Source of the DNA: Anaerolineae bacterium
GTDB taxonomy: Bacteria; Chloroflexota; Anaerolineae; Anaerolineales; Villigracilaceae
NCBI GenBank assembly: GCA_003130845.1
Contig: QEXW01000123.1
Coordinates: 1 to 32,524, forward strand
Reading direction: 5' to 3'
Length of the DNA stretch: 32,524 bases
Shown here: one piece after another, positions 14,698-22,837 of the stretch
Position numbering within the stretch: the first letter of the stretch is position 1
Layout of the letters: each line of letters opens with the position of its first letter
Program-made: the position numbers and the translations under genes
Notes under the pieces: model-generated
Seen by the model: only the letters and a program-made list of their open reading frames with translations
The model's database searches: none
Told to the model about the DNA's origin: nothing

Positions 14698-16800
14698 TCA
14701 CATTTGCGCCTGCCCCTGCAAAACGCGCTGAAAGGCGCGCAACAGTTCACCACGCTGTTCAAAACCGCTTTCTCCCAATTCAGAGGTGGCGATGTAGAGA
14801 TGGTCGCGACAACGGTGCAACAATCCGCATACCAGACGGGCCATGCTTTCCCGTCCGGCTTGCACTTCATCGGTATCGGTCCACACACGGCCGGCAGGCC
14901 AGGCGCGCGAAAGCACGTAGGGATGGGTAATCGGTTGAGAAAGTCGTTCATACCAGCCCGAAGAGCCGGCATCGAGCCAAATTTGCACCCTGACCGGACG
15001 GTTCATCATGAGATAGGTATATGCTGGCGCAACCAGAACCGATTCCTGCCAGGCACTGCTCCAACCTTCCAGATATTGCGCCGCCAACACCCCCTCTTGC
15101 AGCAAGAGCAGGTACTCACGCCCCAATTCTGACCAGGGCAGGACATCCTGAAGCGCCAAACGAAACTTCCGCACCGCTTCCACCAGGCTGGCGGCTACCC
15201 GCACAGCGTCAAAATTGTGATGAAAACCAAAACCAGGCTGAGAGAGCACCTCTCCAAACAATTTGCGCAAAAAATGGTCAAACGGCAAACGGTCGCTCTC
15301 ACGGTAGAACAAAATCCAGTCACGCAAATGGTCAAAGCGTTCACCCAGCAGAAACGTGATGCGCTCTTGGACATCCGCTTTGATACCGCTGAAAGGCGCC
15401 AGCGTAAAATCACGCGGACGGTAGGTAATTTCAGCCAAGAGATGCGCGCGCACCAAGTCCAGGCCTTCAATGGATTGCATGAGGGTATAGGCCACATCAT
15501 CACGGGGTGGATGCAATTCCCATTCGGGATGTGCGAGCATGGCCAAGGTCAGCAGGGCGCGGCTGGCAGGTTCATCACGCAAAGAACGCGAAGGCCGATG
15601 CGACCGGCTGGGGATAGACAGTCGTTCGAGCCGCTGCATCAACGCAAAGCGCAGAGAATCTGCCATATAAGGCGCTAGGATGACGATTTCCGAGGCAGGC
15701 AGACCTGCCTCAAGCAAGCGGTGTGTTACGGCAGCCACCTGGTCTAAGAGTTGTGGGTAAAAACGAGATTGAATGACAGAAAAGGCAGCCGGTGGAGAAA
15801 ACGCTTTTTCTTGTGAAGCAACAGGCAGGAGCAAAGAAGCCGATTCGGGCCAAATCGCCGTCGCGAGGGCATTGTTTAAATGGGCGATTGGTTGGCTAAC
15901 AACCAGGGACTGAGACCAGGCGATGTGCGTTTCGCACAGCTCTGCCAATGCCCACGCGGTATCCGTATCTGCACCCAGAAAGCGACGATAGCCGCCACCC
16001 TGGTCATAAATCAACAACGCCGAATCAAAATCTGGCAGCCATTCGCGCACAATGTCATGCGCACGAGGCGCATCTTCTTCCACGTTATCGTAGATTAGAT
16101 GACGATAGGTGCGCACCAAGTAATCACGCACGAGTGGATGAGGCCATAAGAGTGCGACAAAGATTTCGAGTTGCAGGGAGAAATCGAGCAGGTTATTTTC
16201 CAAGCAGTAGGTACGAAACCGGTTGGCGCATTCCTGCGCATCCGCATACACGCGGCGCTGGGCAGGTTCACCTATCCAAGCGGAATCGAGCCGCATGCCA
16301 ATTTCAGTATGTGAAAAACCGATGAGAGCGGATTTATTCAGATTATCCAGAATTTGGGAATACAAGCGATTGCGGTCCATGGTGACCGACTCGAAATAGC
16401 CCTCTTCGAGGAGAGGCCGCACTAAGCGCGCCATGAAGTATTGGGCTGTTTCAAGTGTCAAGAAAACCGGTGGTTGGTCGGGGTGTCCAAAACCGGCCGG
16501 TTCGGCCACGAGTGGCCAAAAGAGTTCCACGCTGCGCCGTGCCAAGCCTCCGAGGGTCGCCGGGGTTACTTCGCCGCCTGCGCCGCGCTCAGGACTAGAG
16601 AGCAGGTCGAGGTAGGGTTCTTGCAGGGTCCGTTGTGGGGTGAGTAAGAGAATGCTTTCGGCAGGCACACCTGCTGCCAGCAAAGCACGCAGGCGTTCGC
16701 GCGCCGCCGTTGTTTTGCCACTTCCGGCGGGGCCAGAGAGAAAGATGCGACTGTTTGGCGAGGCTTGGATGATAGCACGCTGTTCAGGAGCAAGAACCAT
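14698..16800 (-). CDS. Diverged UvrD/PcrA-like superfamily 1 helicase-like ATPase
   Basis: A 700-residue protein. The N terminus has a Q-motif-like APEQRAII and a perfect Walker A, GPAGSGKTT (23-31), then LLLTPQRT (motif Ia-like). At the position of motif II, instead of DExQD, it reads LIYDNVEEDAP (235-245). Motif III is recognisable but changed, YDQGGGYRRFLGAD (265-278), against the usual GDxxQSIYRFRGA. A second RecA-like region follows (motif IV-like VIQSRFYPQLLDQVA, ILAPYMADSLRFALMQRL), and the C-terminal part has a degenerate motif VI area (LLHRCRDHLYIATSELG). I read it as a UvrD-type ATPase in which the Mg-coordinating acid of motif II is shifted or altered, so whether it unwinds DNA is open. 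It resembles diverged SF1 proteins sometimes annotated as recombinases. The ATG has no clear ribosome binding site. Stop codon lies in the loop of a 7-base-pair hairpin. Confidence 0.75.
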   Translation of the reverse strand: MVLAPEQRAIIQASPNSRIFLSGPAGSGKTTAARERLRALLAAGVPAESILLLTPQRTLQEPYLDLLSSPERGAGGEVTPATLGGLARRSVELFWPLVAEPAGFGHPDQPPVFLTLETAQYFMARLVRPLLEEGYFESVTMDRNRLYSQILDNLNKSALIGFSHTEIGMRLDSAWIGEPAQRRVYADAQECANRFRTYCLENNLLDFSLQLEIFVALLWPHPLVRDYLVRTYRHLIYDNVEEDAPRAHDIVREWLPDFDSALLIYDQGGGYRRFLGADTDTAWALAELCETHIAWSQSLVVSQPIAHLNNALATAIWPESASLLLPVASQEKAFSPPAAFSVIQSRFYPQLLDQVAAVTHRLLEAGLPASEIVILAPYMADSLRFALMQRLERLSIPSRSHRPSRSLRDEPASRALLTLAMLAHPEWELHPPRDDVAYTLMQSIEGLDLVRAHLLAEITYRPRDFTLAPFSGIKADVQERITFLLGERFDHLRDWILFYRESDRLPFDHFLRKLFGEVLSQPGFGFHHNFDAVRVAASLVEAVRKFRLALQDVLPWSELGREYLLLLQEGVLAAQYLEGWSSAWQESVLVAPAYTYLMMNRPVRVQIWLDAGSSGWYERLSQPITHPYVLSRAWPAGRVWTDTDEVQAGRESMARLVCGLLHRCRDHLYIATSELGESGFEQRGELLRAFQRVLQGQAQM

Positions 16801-16887
16801 GGAAAAAGACCAGAACGAGAGGCGATTTGGCGAATTTGTGAATCTCAGCCGGGCATGGGCGGGGCGGGAACATCAGGTCCGCCCGTT

Positions 16888-17409
16888 TCATGCGGTGGAT
16901 TTTAACGATTGTAGCCTAACAATTTTTCTCTGCAAATAGGCGGAAAAGTAGCCGTCATATCGCTCCCACAAATCGCTGCGTTTCCAATCATCACCGCTGA
17001 CGCGGCCTCGACAGCGCGGCGAGCCGCAGGCACAGGTGAATTCGTCGTATGGTGTGCTATCGGCCATGGCGTAATCAAAGGTGATTTCCTCCCCTGCGGC
17101 AATCGGGCGCATAGCAACCAGTGAGACCTGTCCGCGAATCCCGGCGTTGGGGTCACAGGAATGGTTGATGAAATCCGCCGGTTCTTCTTCCAGGCCAAGC
17201 GGGGCCAGATAAATTTCATCCTCGATTTGAATGGTGTGGCTTTTTTCTGAATCTGAAAGTTGTTGCAATTCAGCAAAAGTGACCGCGCGTCCGGTCCACA
17301 CACACACCAATTCGTCTTTTTCCAGTGCTTGGCGGGCATATACAGCAAAGCCGCCCTTGTGAGGGGCGGCGCGAACTTCGAGTTTAGGGGAAAGATAAGA
17401 AGTGGGCAT
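16888..17409 (-). CDS. SET domain protein (putative lysine methyltransferase)
   Basis: A 173-residue stand-alone SET protein. It has the N-terminal GGFAVYARQALEKDELV (SET-N, cofactor side), NHSCDPNAG (82-90), GEEITFDY (106-113) and a post-SET zinc motif CACGSPRCRG (126-135), whose three cysteines join Cys85 to bind zinc as in eukaryotic SET enzymes. It would use S-adenosylmethionine to methylate a lysine on an unknown protein. Complete SET plus post-SET in a small bacterial protein is known but uncommon. A TATAAT box sits only six bases upstream of the ATG, and there is no ribosome binding site, so this gene may be expressed as a leaderless transcript in addition to read-through from upstream genes. 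Confidence 0.85.
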   Translation of the reverse strand: MPTSYLSPKLEVRAAPHKGGFAVYARQALEKDELVCVWTGRAVTFAELQQLSDSEKSHTIQIEDEIYLAPLGLEEEPADFINHSCDPNAGIRGQVSLVAMRPIAAGEEITFDYAMADSTPYDEFTCACGSPRCRGRVSGDDWKRSDLWERYDGYFSAYLQRKIVRLQSLKSTA

Positions 17410-17415
17410 GAGGTA

Positions 17416-17440
17416 ATTATACCAAGCCTGCTACAGGCTT
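17416..17440 (-). promoter_or_regulatory. Possible leaderless promoter and stop-codon hairpin before the SET gene
   Basis: TATAAT occupies 17416-17421 on the minus strand, placing the expected transcription start at about the SET ATG (17409). Just upstream is a perfect hairpin, arms 17424-17430 and 17434-17440 (AAGCCTG/CAGGCTT), whose 3-base loop is exactly the TAG stop of the preceding gene. The -35 match is poor. Confidence 0.4.
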
Positions 17441-18108
17441 AAGAAACGCCCGTTGCGTTTCAGCCAATCACGGTGGGTTTTGTAATCCGGCATCATTTGC
17501 TGCACTTCAGCCCAAAAGGCTGCAGAATGGTTTTGCACGCGCACATGCGCCAATTCATGAACTACAACATAATCTATCACTTCCAGCGGCGCCATGACAA
17601 GACGCCAGGTGAAACTGAGTGTGCCATGCGAACTGCACGACCCCCAACGAGTCCGGGCGGAGGAAATGCGGAGTTTTTTATAGTGCAGACCGAAGCGGTG
17701 TGTGTAAAATCGCAGGCGTTCTGTTAGAATTTCCTGAGCGGCGGCTCTGTACCACTGCTCAAACAAGAGGGCAGCGTGCGGTTGTTCGTTTGGGTTGAGA
17801 AAAAAACCTTCTTGGAAGCGCAAGCCTGTGTAAGCGCTCGGTTCGAGTTTCAAGCGATATTCTCGGCCTAGGTAGAGGAAGGTCGCGCCATCTCTATATT
17901 CTCGCTTAAGAAGTGCTTGCTCCTGGGCCTGCTGAAGTTCGCGCGTTTTGCGTGCAATCCAGGCCGATTTGGATTCTACAATCTGGCGGATACGTTGCTC
18001 TGAAACCCGCCAGGGAGCACGTACGATTAAGCGGCCATCGGGTTGGATGATGATGGCGATGGTTTTGCGCCGAGAGCGGATGATTTGGTCAATGTGGGGC
18101 ATGCTCAT
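17431..18108 (-). CDS. YgjP-like zinc metallopeptidase domain protein (DUF45)
   Basis: A 225-residue protein of the YgjP/UPF0758-like WLM-related metallopeptidase group. The C-terminal half carries the hallmark WGSCSSHGTLSFTWRL (155-170), then VVVHELAH (181-188) giving two zinc histidines and the catalytic Glu, and NHSAAFW with the third ligand His194. The N-terminal half is the usual beta-rich region beginning RSRRKTIAIIIQPDGRLIVRAP. Members are cytoplasmic; some sit next to restriction systems, but no such genes are nearby here. The ATG at 18108 and another at 18102 are both possible; neither has a good ribosome binding site. The gene follows mogA by 13 bases and so is probably co-transcribed. 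Its substrate is unknown. Confidence 0.88.
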   Translation of the reverse strand: MSMPHIDQIIRSRRKTIAIIIQPDGRLIVRAPWRVSEQRIRQIVESKSAWIARKTRELQQAQEQALLKREYRDGATFLYLGREYRLKLEPSAYTGLRFQEGFFLNPNEQPHAALLFEQWYRAAAQEILTERLRFYTHRFGLHYKKLRISSARTRWGSCSSHGTLSFTWRLVMAPLEVIDYVVVHELAHVRVQNHSAAFWAEVQQMMPDYKTHRDWLKRNGRFLSL

Positions 18109-18121
18109 GGGAGGTGGGTTG

Positions 18122-18616
18122 CTACTTCATATGTTTTTGCTCTGAATCGGGCGATTCTCGTAGCAACTCGACCGCATGGGGCAAGGCGGGGGCAATCACT
18201 TGCAGGTTTTCTACCGCCCCTTTGGGACTGCCTGGCAAGTTAACAATCAGGGTGCGCTTACGAATTCCGCTCACGGCACGCGAAAGCATGGCGTGGGGAT
18301 GTAGGCGTAGGCTGGCCGCGCGCATGGCCTCGTCCAAGCCCGGCGTGAGGCGTTCAAGCACTTGACGGGTCGCTTCTGGGGTGACATCACGCGGCGCGAA
18401 GCCTGTCCCACCGGTGGTCAGAATGACATCAAAATGGGCTCCATCGGCCCATTCGGCCAGCTTTTCGGCAATTACGGTTTGTTCATCAGGCAAAATGGCT
18501 GTCTCTAGCACCTGCCAGCCATGGGTTCGTACGGCTTCGGCCAAAGCCGGACCTGAAAAATCAGGCCGTTCACCGCGCCAGGCGCGATCGGAGATGGTGA
18601 GAATGCCAAATCGCAT
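18122..18616 (-). CDS. mogA: Molybdopterin adenylyltransferase (MogA/MoaB family)
   Basis: A 164-residue enzyme that activates molybdopterin by adenylation before molybdate insertion. It shows the family motifs ILTISDRAWRGERPDFSG (5-22), TGGTGFAPRDVTPEATR (68-84), PGLDEAMRAASL and LPGSPKGAVENL (127-138). Both MogA and MoaB proteins fit this pattern; the SDR and GERPD region is common to both, so the label is at family level. Its product would feed the molybdenum hydroxylase encoded further along the same strand (10782-14491), a functional link within the gene train. No other molybdenum-cofactor genes are in the window. Confidence 0.9.
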   Translation of the reverse strand: MRFGILTISDRAWRGERPDFSGPALAEAVRTHGWQVLETAILPDEQTVIAEKLAEWADGAHFDVILTTGGTGFAPRDVTPEATRQVLERLTPGLDEAMRAASLRLHPHAMLSRAVSGIRKRTLIVNLPGSPKGAVENLQVIAPALPHAVELLRESPDSEQKHMK

Positions 18617-18657
18617 AGATATTTTTCTTCAGATGGTGGAGCGTGCTTCTAGCGCTG

Positions 18658-19083
18658 TTATAAATTTTTACCAAACAAGCGAACGTTGGTCATTTCGTTC
18701 CAGCCGCGCTTTTCATACATCGTTGCGGCACTATTGCCTTGTTTGACGAGCAAATAGGCTTTACGGCAGCCTTTGGCTTTGAGCCTGGCTTCGATTTCGT
18801 CCATCAAGCGTGTGCCAATGCCTTGGCCGCGAAACTCTGGCTCTACGGCCAAGTGATAAATCATGCCCCGCCGTCCATCATAGCCACCGATGACGGTGCC
18901 AACAATGCGCGAGTCACATTCGGCCAAGAGGAACAGGTCGGGGGCATATTGCAGTTTTTTGTAGATTTCTTCTGGGGTATCCGATGGGCCAATGCCAAGG
19001 CCATCCCCGGCGTTTTGCCAGAGTGTGAAGACGGCTTGGTAATCTTCAGGAAAGCGAAATTCACGCAGGGTGATTTCGTTCAT
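18658..19083 (-). CDS. GNAT family N-acetyltransferase (YpeA-like)
   Basis: A 141-residue GNAT enzyme that moves an acetyl group from acetyl-CoA to an amine or protein. The acetyl-CoA loop is RGQGIGTRLM (about 85-94), preceded by YHLAVEPEF, and the C-terminal SAATMYEKRGW is the typical end of the fold. The N-terminal pattern LREFRFPEDYQAVFTLWQNAG with the inserted DTPEEIYKKL resembles the YpeA group. The ATG overlaps the stop of the response regulator as ATGA, so the two are translationally coupled, suggesting but not proving a shared function. The substrate is unknown. Confidence 0.88.
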   Translation of the reverse strand: MNEITLREFRFPEDYQAVFTLWQNAGDGLGIGPSDTPEEIYKKLQYAPDLFLLAECDSRIVGTVIGGYDGRRGMIYHLAVEPEFRGQGIGTRLMDEIEARLKAKGCRKAYLLVKQGNSAATMYEKRGWNEMTNVRLFGKNL

Positions 19084-19445
19084 GAGTGACGGGCGGCAAG
19101 GCCAGATTTAATGGCCTGAATGAGAGTATCGGGCATGTAGGGTTTGACGAGGAAATCGTCGGCGCCAGCTGCACGGCACTCTTCCGCCAAGTTCATGCCC
19201 GATTGCATAATGACCAGCACACGGTCGAGTTGCTGGTCGAGGCGAATTTGGCGTAATAAATCAACGCCATTGCCTTGGGCCAAATGAACATCAAGCAAAA
19301 TGACATCTGGGTGTTCGCGATAAATAGCATCGAGCAAGTTATCTTGGTCACCCAGGGCTACCGTTTCGAATCCTTCTAACCTGAGCAAGGTTCGAAGCAG
19401 GGAGAGCATGGTTGGGTCATCTTCTGCCAATAAAATTTTTGGCAT
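19080..19445 (-). CDS. Receiver-only response regulator
   Basis: A 121-residue protein consisting of a single receiver domain and no output domain, like CheY or Spo0F. Acidic residues are in LAEDDPT (Glu8, Asp9 and Asp10), the phosphorylated Asp is Asp52 in LLDVHL, the switch Ser is in MQSG (82) and the conserved Lys is Lys101 in FLVKPY. I chose the ATG at 19445, with AAGGA upstream, because the domain begins directly there; a longer frame to 19487 adds 14 residues outside the fold. No histidine kinase is nearby. It is coupled to the GNAT gene by an ATGA overlap. Confidence 0.9.
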   Translation of the reverse strand: MPKILLAEDDPTMLSLLRTLLRLEGFETVALGDQDNLLDAIYREHPDVILLDVHLAQGNGVDLLRQIRLDQQLDRVLVIMQSGMNLAEECRAAGADDFLVKPYMPDTLIQAIKSGLAARHS

Positions 19446-19541
19446 GACTGCGTTCCTTGAGAAAAAGTCTCTGTTTAAGGTTCCCATGGAGGAGCGCTCA
19501 GATCAGGTTAGGTTTCTGAGAGCGCCATCACCGGTGGTTTT

Positions 19542-22154
19542 TCAAACAGGTTGTGATTCTTTTTTGCGTTTCTTTTTCGGCTTATTCTCCACTTGTGCCA
19601 AAATGGGTTGGGCCGCTGGGTTGGCCGCCGGCTCAAGGGCGGCAGCAATCACTTCATCTACGTTTTCAACAAAGACGAATTTTAAGGCAGTTTTGATTTC
19701 TTGCGGCACATCTTCTAGGTCAGGTTCGTTGCGCTTAGGCAGGATGACGGTCTGCAAGCCGTTGCGGTGTGCGGCCAAGACTTTCTCTTTTACGCCACCA
19801 ATCGGTAACACCTGACCACGCAGCGTAATTTCGCCCGTCATACCCACACCGGGTTTGACCAAGCGCCCTGTCAGGAGCGAAACCAAAGCGGTTGCCATCG
19901 TTACACCTGCCGAAGGGCCATCTTTGGGTTGAGCGCCAGCCGGAATGTGGAGGTGCAGGTCAGTTTTGTCGTAGAAGGCCGGGTCTAGCCCCAGTTCGGC
20001 AGCGTGTGAGCGAACGTAGGAAAGCGCAGCACGGGCCGATTCTTGCATGACATTGCCAACCGAACCGGTGATTTGAAAGCCTTTGGAACCGGGCATGCGC
20101 GTCGCTTCAATGAACAGCACATCGCCGCCGTAAGGCGTCCAAGCCAACCCGGGAACGACCCCCGGAACGGAGGTACGCACATTTAACTCTTCTGGTCCTT
20201 GCAAAGGCGGATGCTTGAGGAACTCCCGCACCAGCTCTGGCGTGACTTCGTAAGCCGTACCTTTGCCCTCTGCGATGCGTGTTCCAATCTTACGACAAAT
20301 TGTACCGATGGTGCGTTCCAAATTCCTTACACCGGCCTCCCGGGTATACTGGCGAATGATGGTATAGAGTGCCTCGTCGGTAAAGGCCACTTCTTCGGGT
20401 TTTAATCCATTTTCGCGCACTTGGCGCGGGATAAGATAGCCGTGTGCAATGGCGACTTTTTCACCTTCGGTATAGCCAGAAAGGCTGATGATTTCCATCC
20501 GGTCGCGTAAGGGGCCGGGGATGGTCTCGAGGGTGTTGGCGGTTGCGATGAACATGACCTGTGAAAGGTCAAAGGCAACTTCCAGGTAGTTATCACGAAA
20601 TTCGTTGTTTTGTTCGGGGTCCAAGACTTCGAGCAAAGCCGAGGAGGGGTCGCCATGAAAGTCGCTCACCAGTTTATCTACTTCGTCAAGCATAAAGACT
20701 GGGTTGCGGCTCTCCACCCGGCGCAGCGCCTGAAGGATGCGTCCGGGCATGGCACCTATGTACGTACGGCGGTGTCCGCGAATTTCGGCCTCGTCGCGTA
20801 CGCCGCCCAGCGAAATGCGGATGAATTTGCGTCCCATCGCGCGGGCGATGGATTGTCCGAGCGAGGTTTTGCCTACACCCGGCGGGCCTACAAAGCACAA
20901 GATGACGCCTTCCCGGTCGCGGCGGATGAGGTCTGGCGATTGGGTTTGTTGGGCTTTGCGCTCGAGTTTTAATTTGCGAATTGCCAAGAATTCCAGAATG
21001 CGTTCTTTGATGTCTTCCAAACCATAGTGGTCGCGCTCTAACACGTCACGGGCGTGCGAAATATCCAAGTTATCTTCGGTGCTGAGCGACCAGGGGAGAG
21101 AAACCAGCCAATCCAAGTAGGTGCGGATGACGCCATATTCGGCAGCCGCAGCGGGTAGGCGCTCCATGCGCTGTAATTCGCGCCGTGCCATCTTATCGGC
21201 TTCTTCGGGCATTTTGGCAGCTTCGATTTTCTGGCGGAATTCTTCGATTTCGACGGCTTGTTCGTCTTTTTCGCCCAATTCCTTCTGAATCGCTTTGAGT
21301 TGTTCTCGCAGAAAGTATTCCCGCTGCACTTTGTCAATTTCGGAACGGGCTTCGTTCTGAATTTTCTGACCAAGCTGCAAGACTTCGGTTTCACGCACCA
21401 GGAAGGCAACCAGTTTGCGTAATTTCTCGACAGTGGAGTCAATCTCTAAAATTTGCTGGGCTTCGGCCAGCTCAATGCGTTGAAAATTAACGATGGCGTA
21501 AACGGTTTGAAGGGGGTCTTCGATGGATGCAATCGAGGCCACCAGTTCACGCGGGAAAGAGGGGATGAGTTCAGCAATGGCAGCAAATTGGTCACGCGCG
21601 TTACGGGCGAGGGCATCAACTTCCAGCCCGGTTTCGACCACTTCTGGGTAGCGTTCAATGCGCGCCATCAAGTACGGCTCGGTTTGGGTAAATTCCACAA
21701 TCCGAATCCGTTCTAGGCCTTGCACTAACAAGCGAATAGTGCCATCTGGTGCGCGCAACAGGCGATGCACCGTAGCAATGGTGCCGACGGTGTACAAATC
21801 TGCCGGGCCGGGGGTTTCCAATTCCGGGTTGATGGCCGCAACCAGGCCCACCAGCCGGTCGCCAGCGACCACATCATCAACCAGTTTAATAGAGCGGGGC
21901 TGGCCGATGGTCAGCGGTACGGCGGTTTGGGGAAAAACAACCACGCCCCGTAACGGTAGGATGGGGACAATATCCGGAGGAGCAGGGGTTTGCTCTTCTA
22001 AAACCCCTTCTGATGCGGCAGATTCGCCATTCTCAACTTTGGTGGGAAATTGCATTAAGAGTGGCGGAATGAGCATATCCAATAGTTCAATGTCGTTTTC
22101 ATCCATCCAATTGAACAGTTCGGCAGAGTGAGTCTGCCAACGAGAAGCGGGCAT
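19542..22154 (-). CDS. lon: ATP-dependent protease Lon
   Basis: Lon unfolds and degrades damaged and regulatory proteins in the cytoplasm. The 870-residue protein has all domains: the N-terminal substrate domain (about 61-260, starting [14 protein letters not shown]), a coiled-coil (about 260-330), the AAA+ module with Walker [10 protein letters not shown] (423-431) and Walker B FMLDEVDK (487-494), and the protease domain with the Ser748/Lys791 dyad ([18 protein letters not shown]). An extra segment of about 60 residues before the Lon domain and a basic C-terminal tail (KPKKKRKKE) are unusual additions. AAAGGA lies upstream of the ATG. The gene follows hsp20 by 16 bases, forming a stress-response pair. 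Confidence 0.96.
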   Translation of the reverse strand: MPASRWQTHSAELFNWMDENDIELLDMLIPPLLMQFPTKVENGESAASEGVLEEQTPAPPDIVPILPLRGVVVFPQTAVPLTIGQPRSIKLVDDVVAGDRLVGLVAAINPELETPGPADLYTVGTIATVHRLLRAPDGTIRLLVQGLERIRIVEFTQTEPYLMARIERYPEVVETGLEVDALARNARDQFAAIAELIPSFPRELVASIASIEDPLQTVYAIVNFQRIELAEAQQILEIDSTVEKLRKLVAFLVRETEVLQLGQKIQNEARSEIDKVQREYFLREQLKAIQKELGEKDEQAVEIEEFRQKIEAAKMPEEADKMARRELQRMERLPAAAAEYGVIRTYLDWLVSLPWSLSTEDNLDISHARDVLERDHYGLEDIKERILEFLAIRKLKLERKAQQTQSPDLIRRDREGVILCFVGPPGVGKTSLGQSIARAMGRKFIRISLGGVRDEAEIRGHRRTYIGAMPGRILQALRRVESRNPVFMLDEVDKLVSDFHGDPSSALLEVLDPEQNNEFRDNYLEVAFDLSQVMFIATANTLETIPGPLRDRMEIISLSGYTEGEKVAIAHGYLIPRQVRENGLKPEEVAFTDEALYTIIRQYTREAGVRNLERTIGTICRKIGTRIAEGKGTAYEVTPELVREFLKHPPLQGPEELNVRTSVPGVVPGLAWTPYGGDVLFIEATRMPGSKGFQITGSVGNVMQESARAALSYVRSHAAELGLDPAFYDKTDLHLHIPAGAQPKDGPSAGVTMATALVSLLTGRLVKPGVGMTGEITLRGQVLPIGGVKEKVLAAHRNGLQTVILPKRNEPDLEDVPQEIKTALKFVFVENVDEVIAAALEPAANPAAQPILAQVENKPKKKRKKESQPV

Positions 22155-22170
22155 AACAATCCTTTGGTGG

Positions 22171-22581
22171 TTATTTAATGTGTATTTTGCTCGGAGATGC
22201 CTTGGGTAAAATAACCGTCAAAAAGCCATCTTGATATTCAGCCGTGGATTTTTCGATGTTGACCGGGCCAGGGATGGCAACGGTTGTGCTAAATTCACCA
22301 AAGCGGACTTCCATTTGGTGGTAGGCACGCCGCTCTGGGGGGTCGAGGCGTGAGCCGCTGATGGTGAGTAAGTTATTTTCTAAGACGACGTTGAAGTCTT
22401 GATGCCGCATCCCGGCAATTTCGACTCGAACGATGTAGTTTTGTTCATTTTCAAATAAGTCGGTGGGAGGGCTCCAGATGTGCGGTTGCATCCGCACTTG
22501 CCAACCAAGCGTTTCCAAAATCATCTTTCGCTTTTCGGGCAGTTCGGCACTATCACGGGTTTGCAAGATGACCATTGTCAT
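22171..22581 (-). CDS. hsp20: Small heat shock protein (Hsp20/alpha-crystallin family)
   Basis: A 136-residue chaperone that binds unfolding proteins without ATP. The alpha-crystallin domain spans about residues 38-127: it begins [30 protein letters not shown], includes LLTISGSR and the conserved [18 protein letters not shown], and ends with [11 protein letters not shown], the A-x-x-x-G-x-L-type motif. The C-terminal SKIHIK is an I-x-I motif used in oligomer assembly. It is the first gene of the hsp20-lon pair, so chaperone and protease are made together. AGGTG lies just upstream of the ATG. Its promoter region (22582-22760) has a TATAAT and a GTATCA-N4-TGATAC palindrome, but no CIRCE or HAIR element. 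Confidence 0.93.
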   Translation of the reverse strand: MTMVILQTRDSAELPEKRKMILETLGWQVRMQPHIWSPPTDLFENEQNYIVRVEIAGMRHQDFNVVLENNLLTISGSRLDPPERRAYHQMEVRFGEFSTTVAIPGPVNIEKSTAEYQDGFLTVILPKASPSKIHIK

Positions 22582-22672
22582 AAGGCACCTCGTTCTGCTT
22601 ATAACCGTATCGGACGATTTTTGCTATAGTTTTCGGTTGAGATTTAACGATAATTCAACAATCATAAAAGAA

Positions 22673-22736
22673 ATTATACCGAAAAAAGCACAGGCCTTTT
22701 CATCAGAAATTTTCGTTTTTGTATCAAGGGTGATAC
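22673..22736 (-). promoter_or_regulatory. Candidate hsp20-lon promoter and upstream palindrome
   Basis: On the minus strand a perfect TATAAT (22673-22678) lies about 92 bases before the hsp20 ATG, with a weak -35 (TGAAAA, 18 bases upstream). Further upstream is an inverted repeat GTATCA-N4-TGATAC (22721-22736). The palindrome could be a regulator site; no known heat-shock operator matches. Confidence 0.4.
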
Positions 22737-22777
22737 TTTTTTGATGAAGCATTTGGAACACATTGTGGCGTCAGATT

Positions 22778-22816
22778 AACACGCCCTTGCAGAGGGGTGC
22801 TCCACAAGGGCGTGTT
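22778..22816. terminator. Stem-loop at the end of the nrdJ transcript
   Basis: A perfect 12-base-pair inverted repeat (22778-22789 with 22805-22816, AACACGCCCTTG) around a 15-base loop, 22 bases after the nrdJ stop and before the hsp20 promoter. On the minus strand it lacks a U-tract, so it may stabilise the 3' end or terminate inefficiently; on the + strand a short GTTTT follows it. Confidence 0.6.
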
Positions 22817-22837
22817 GTTTTGTGTGCCAGGCGCCTG

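Noticed and set aside
14509-15132. 207-codon + strand frame across the helicase 3' end
   Set aside because: It lies mostly antisense to the helicase-like gene and its translation has no domain; it is a shadow of the GC-rich minus-strand gene.
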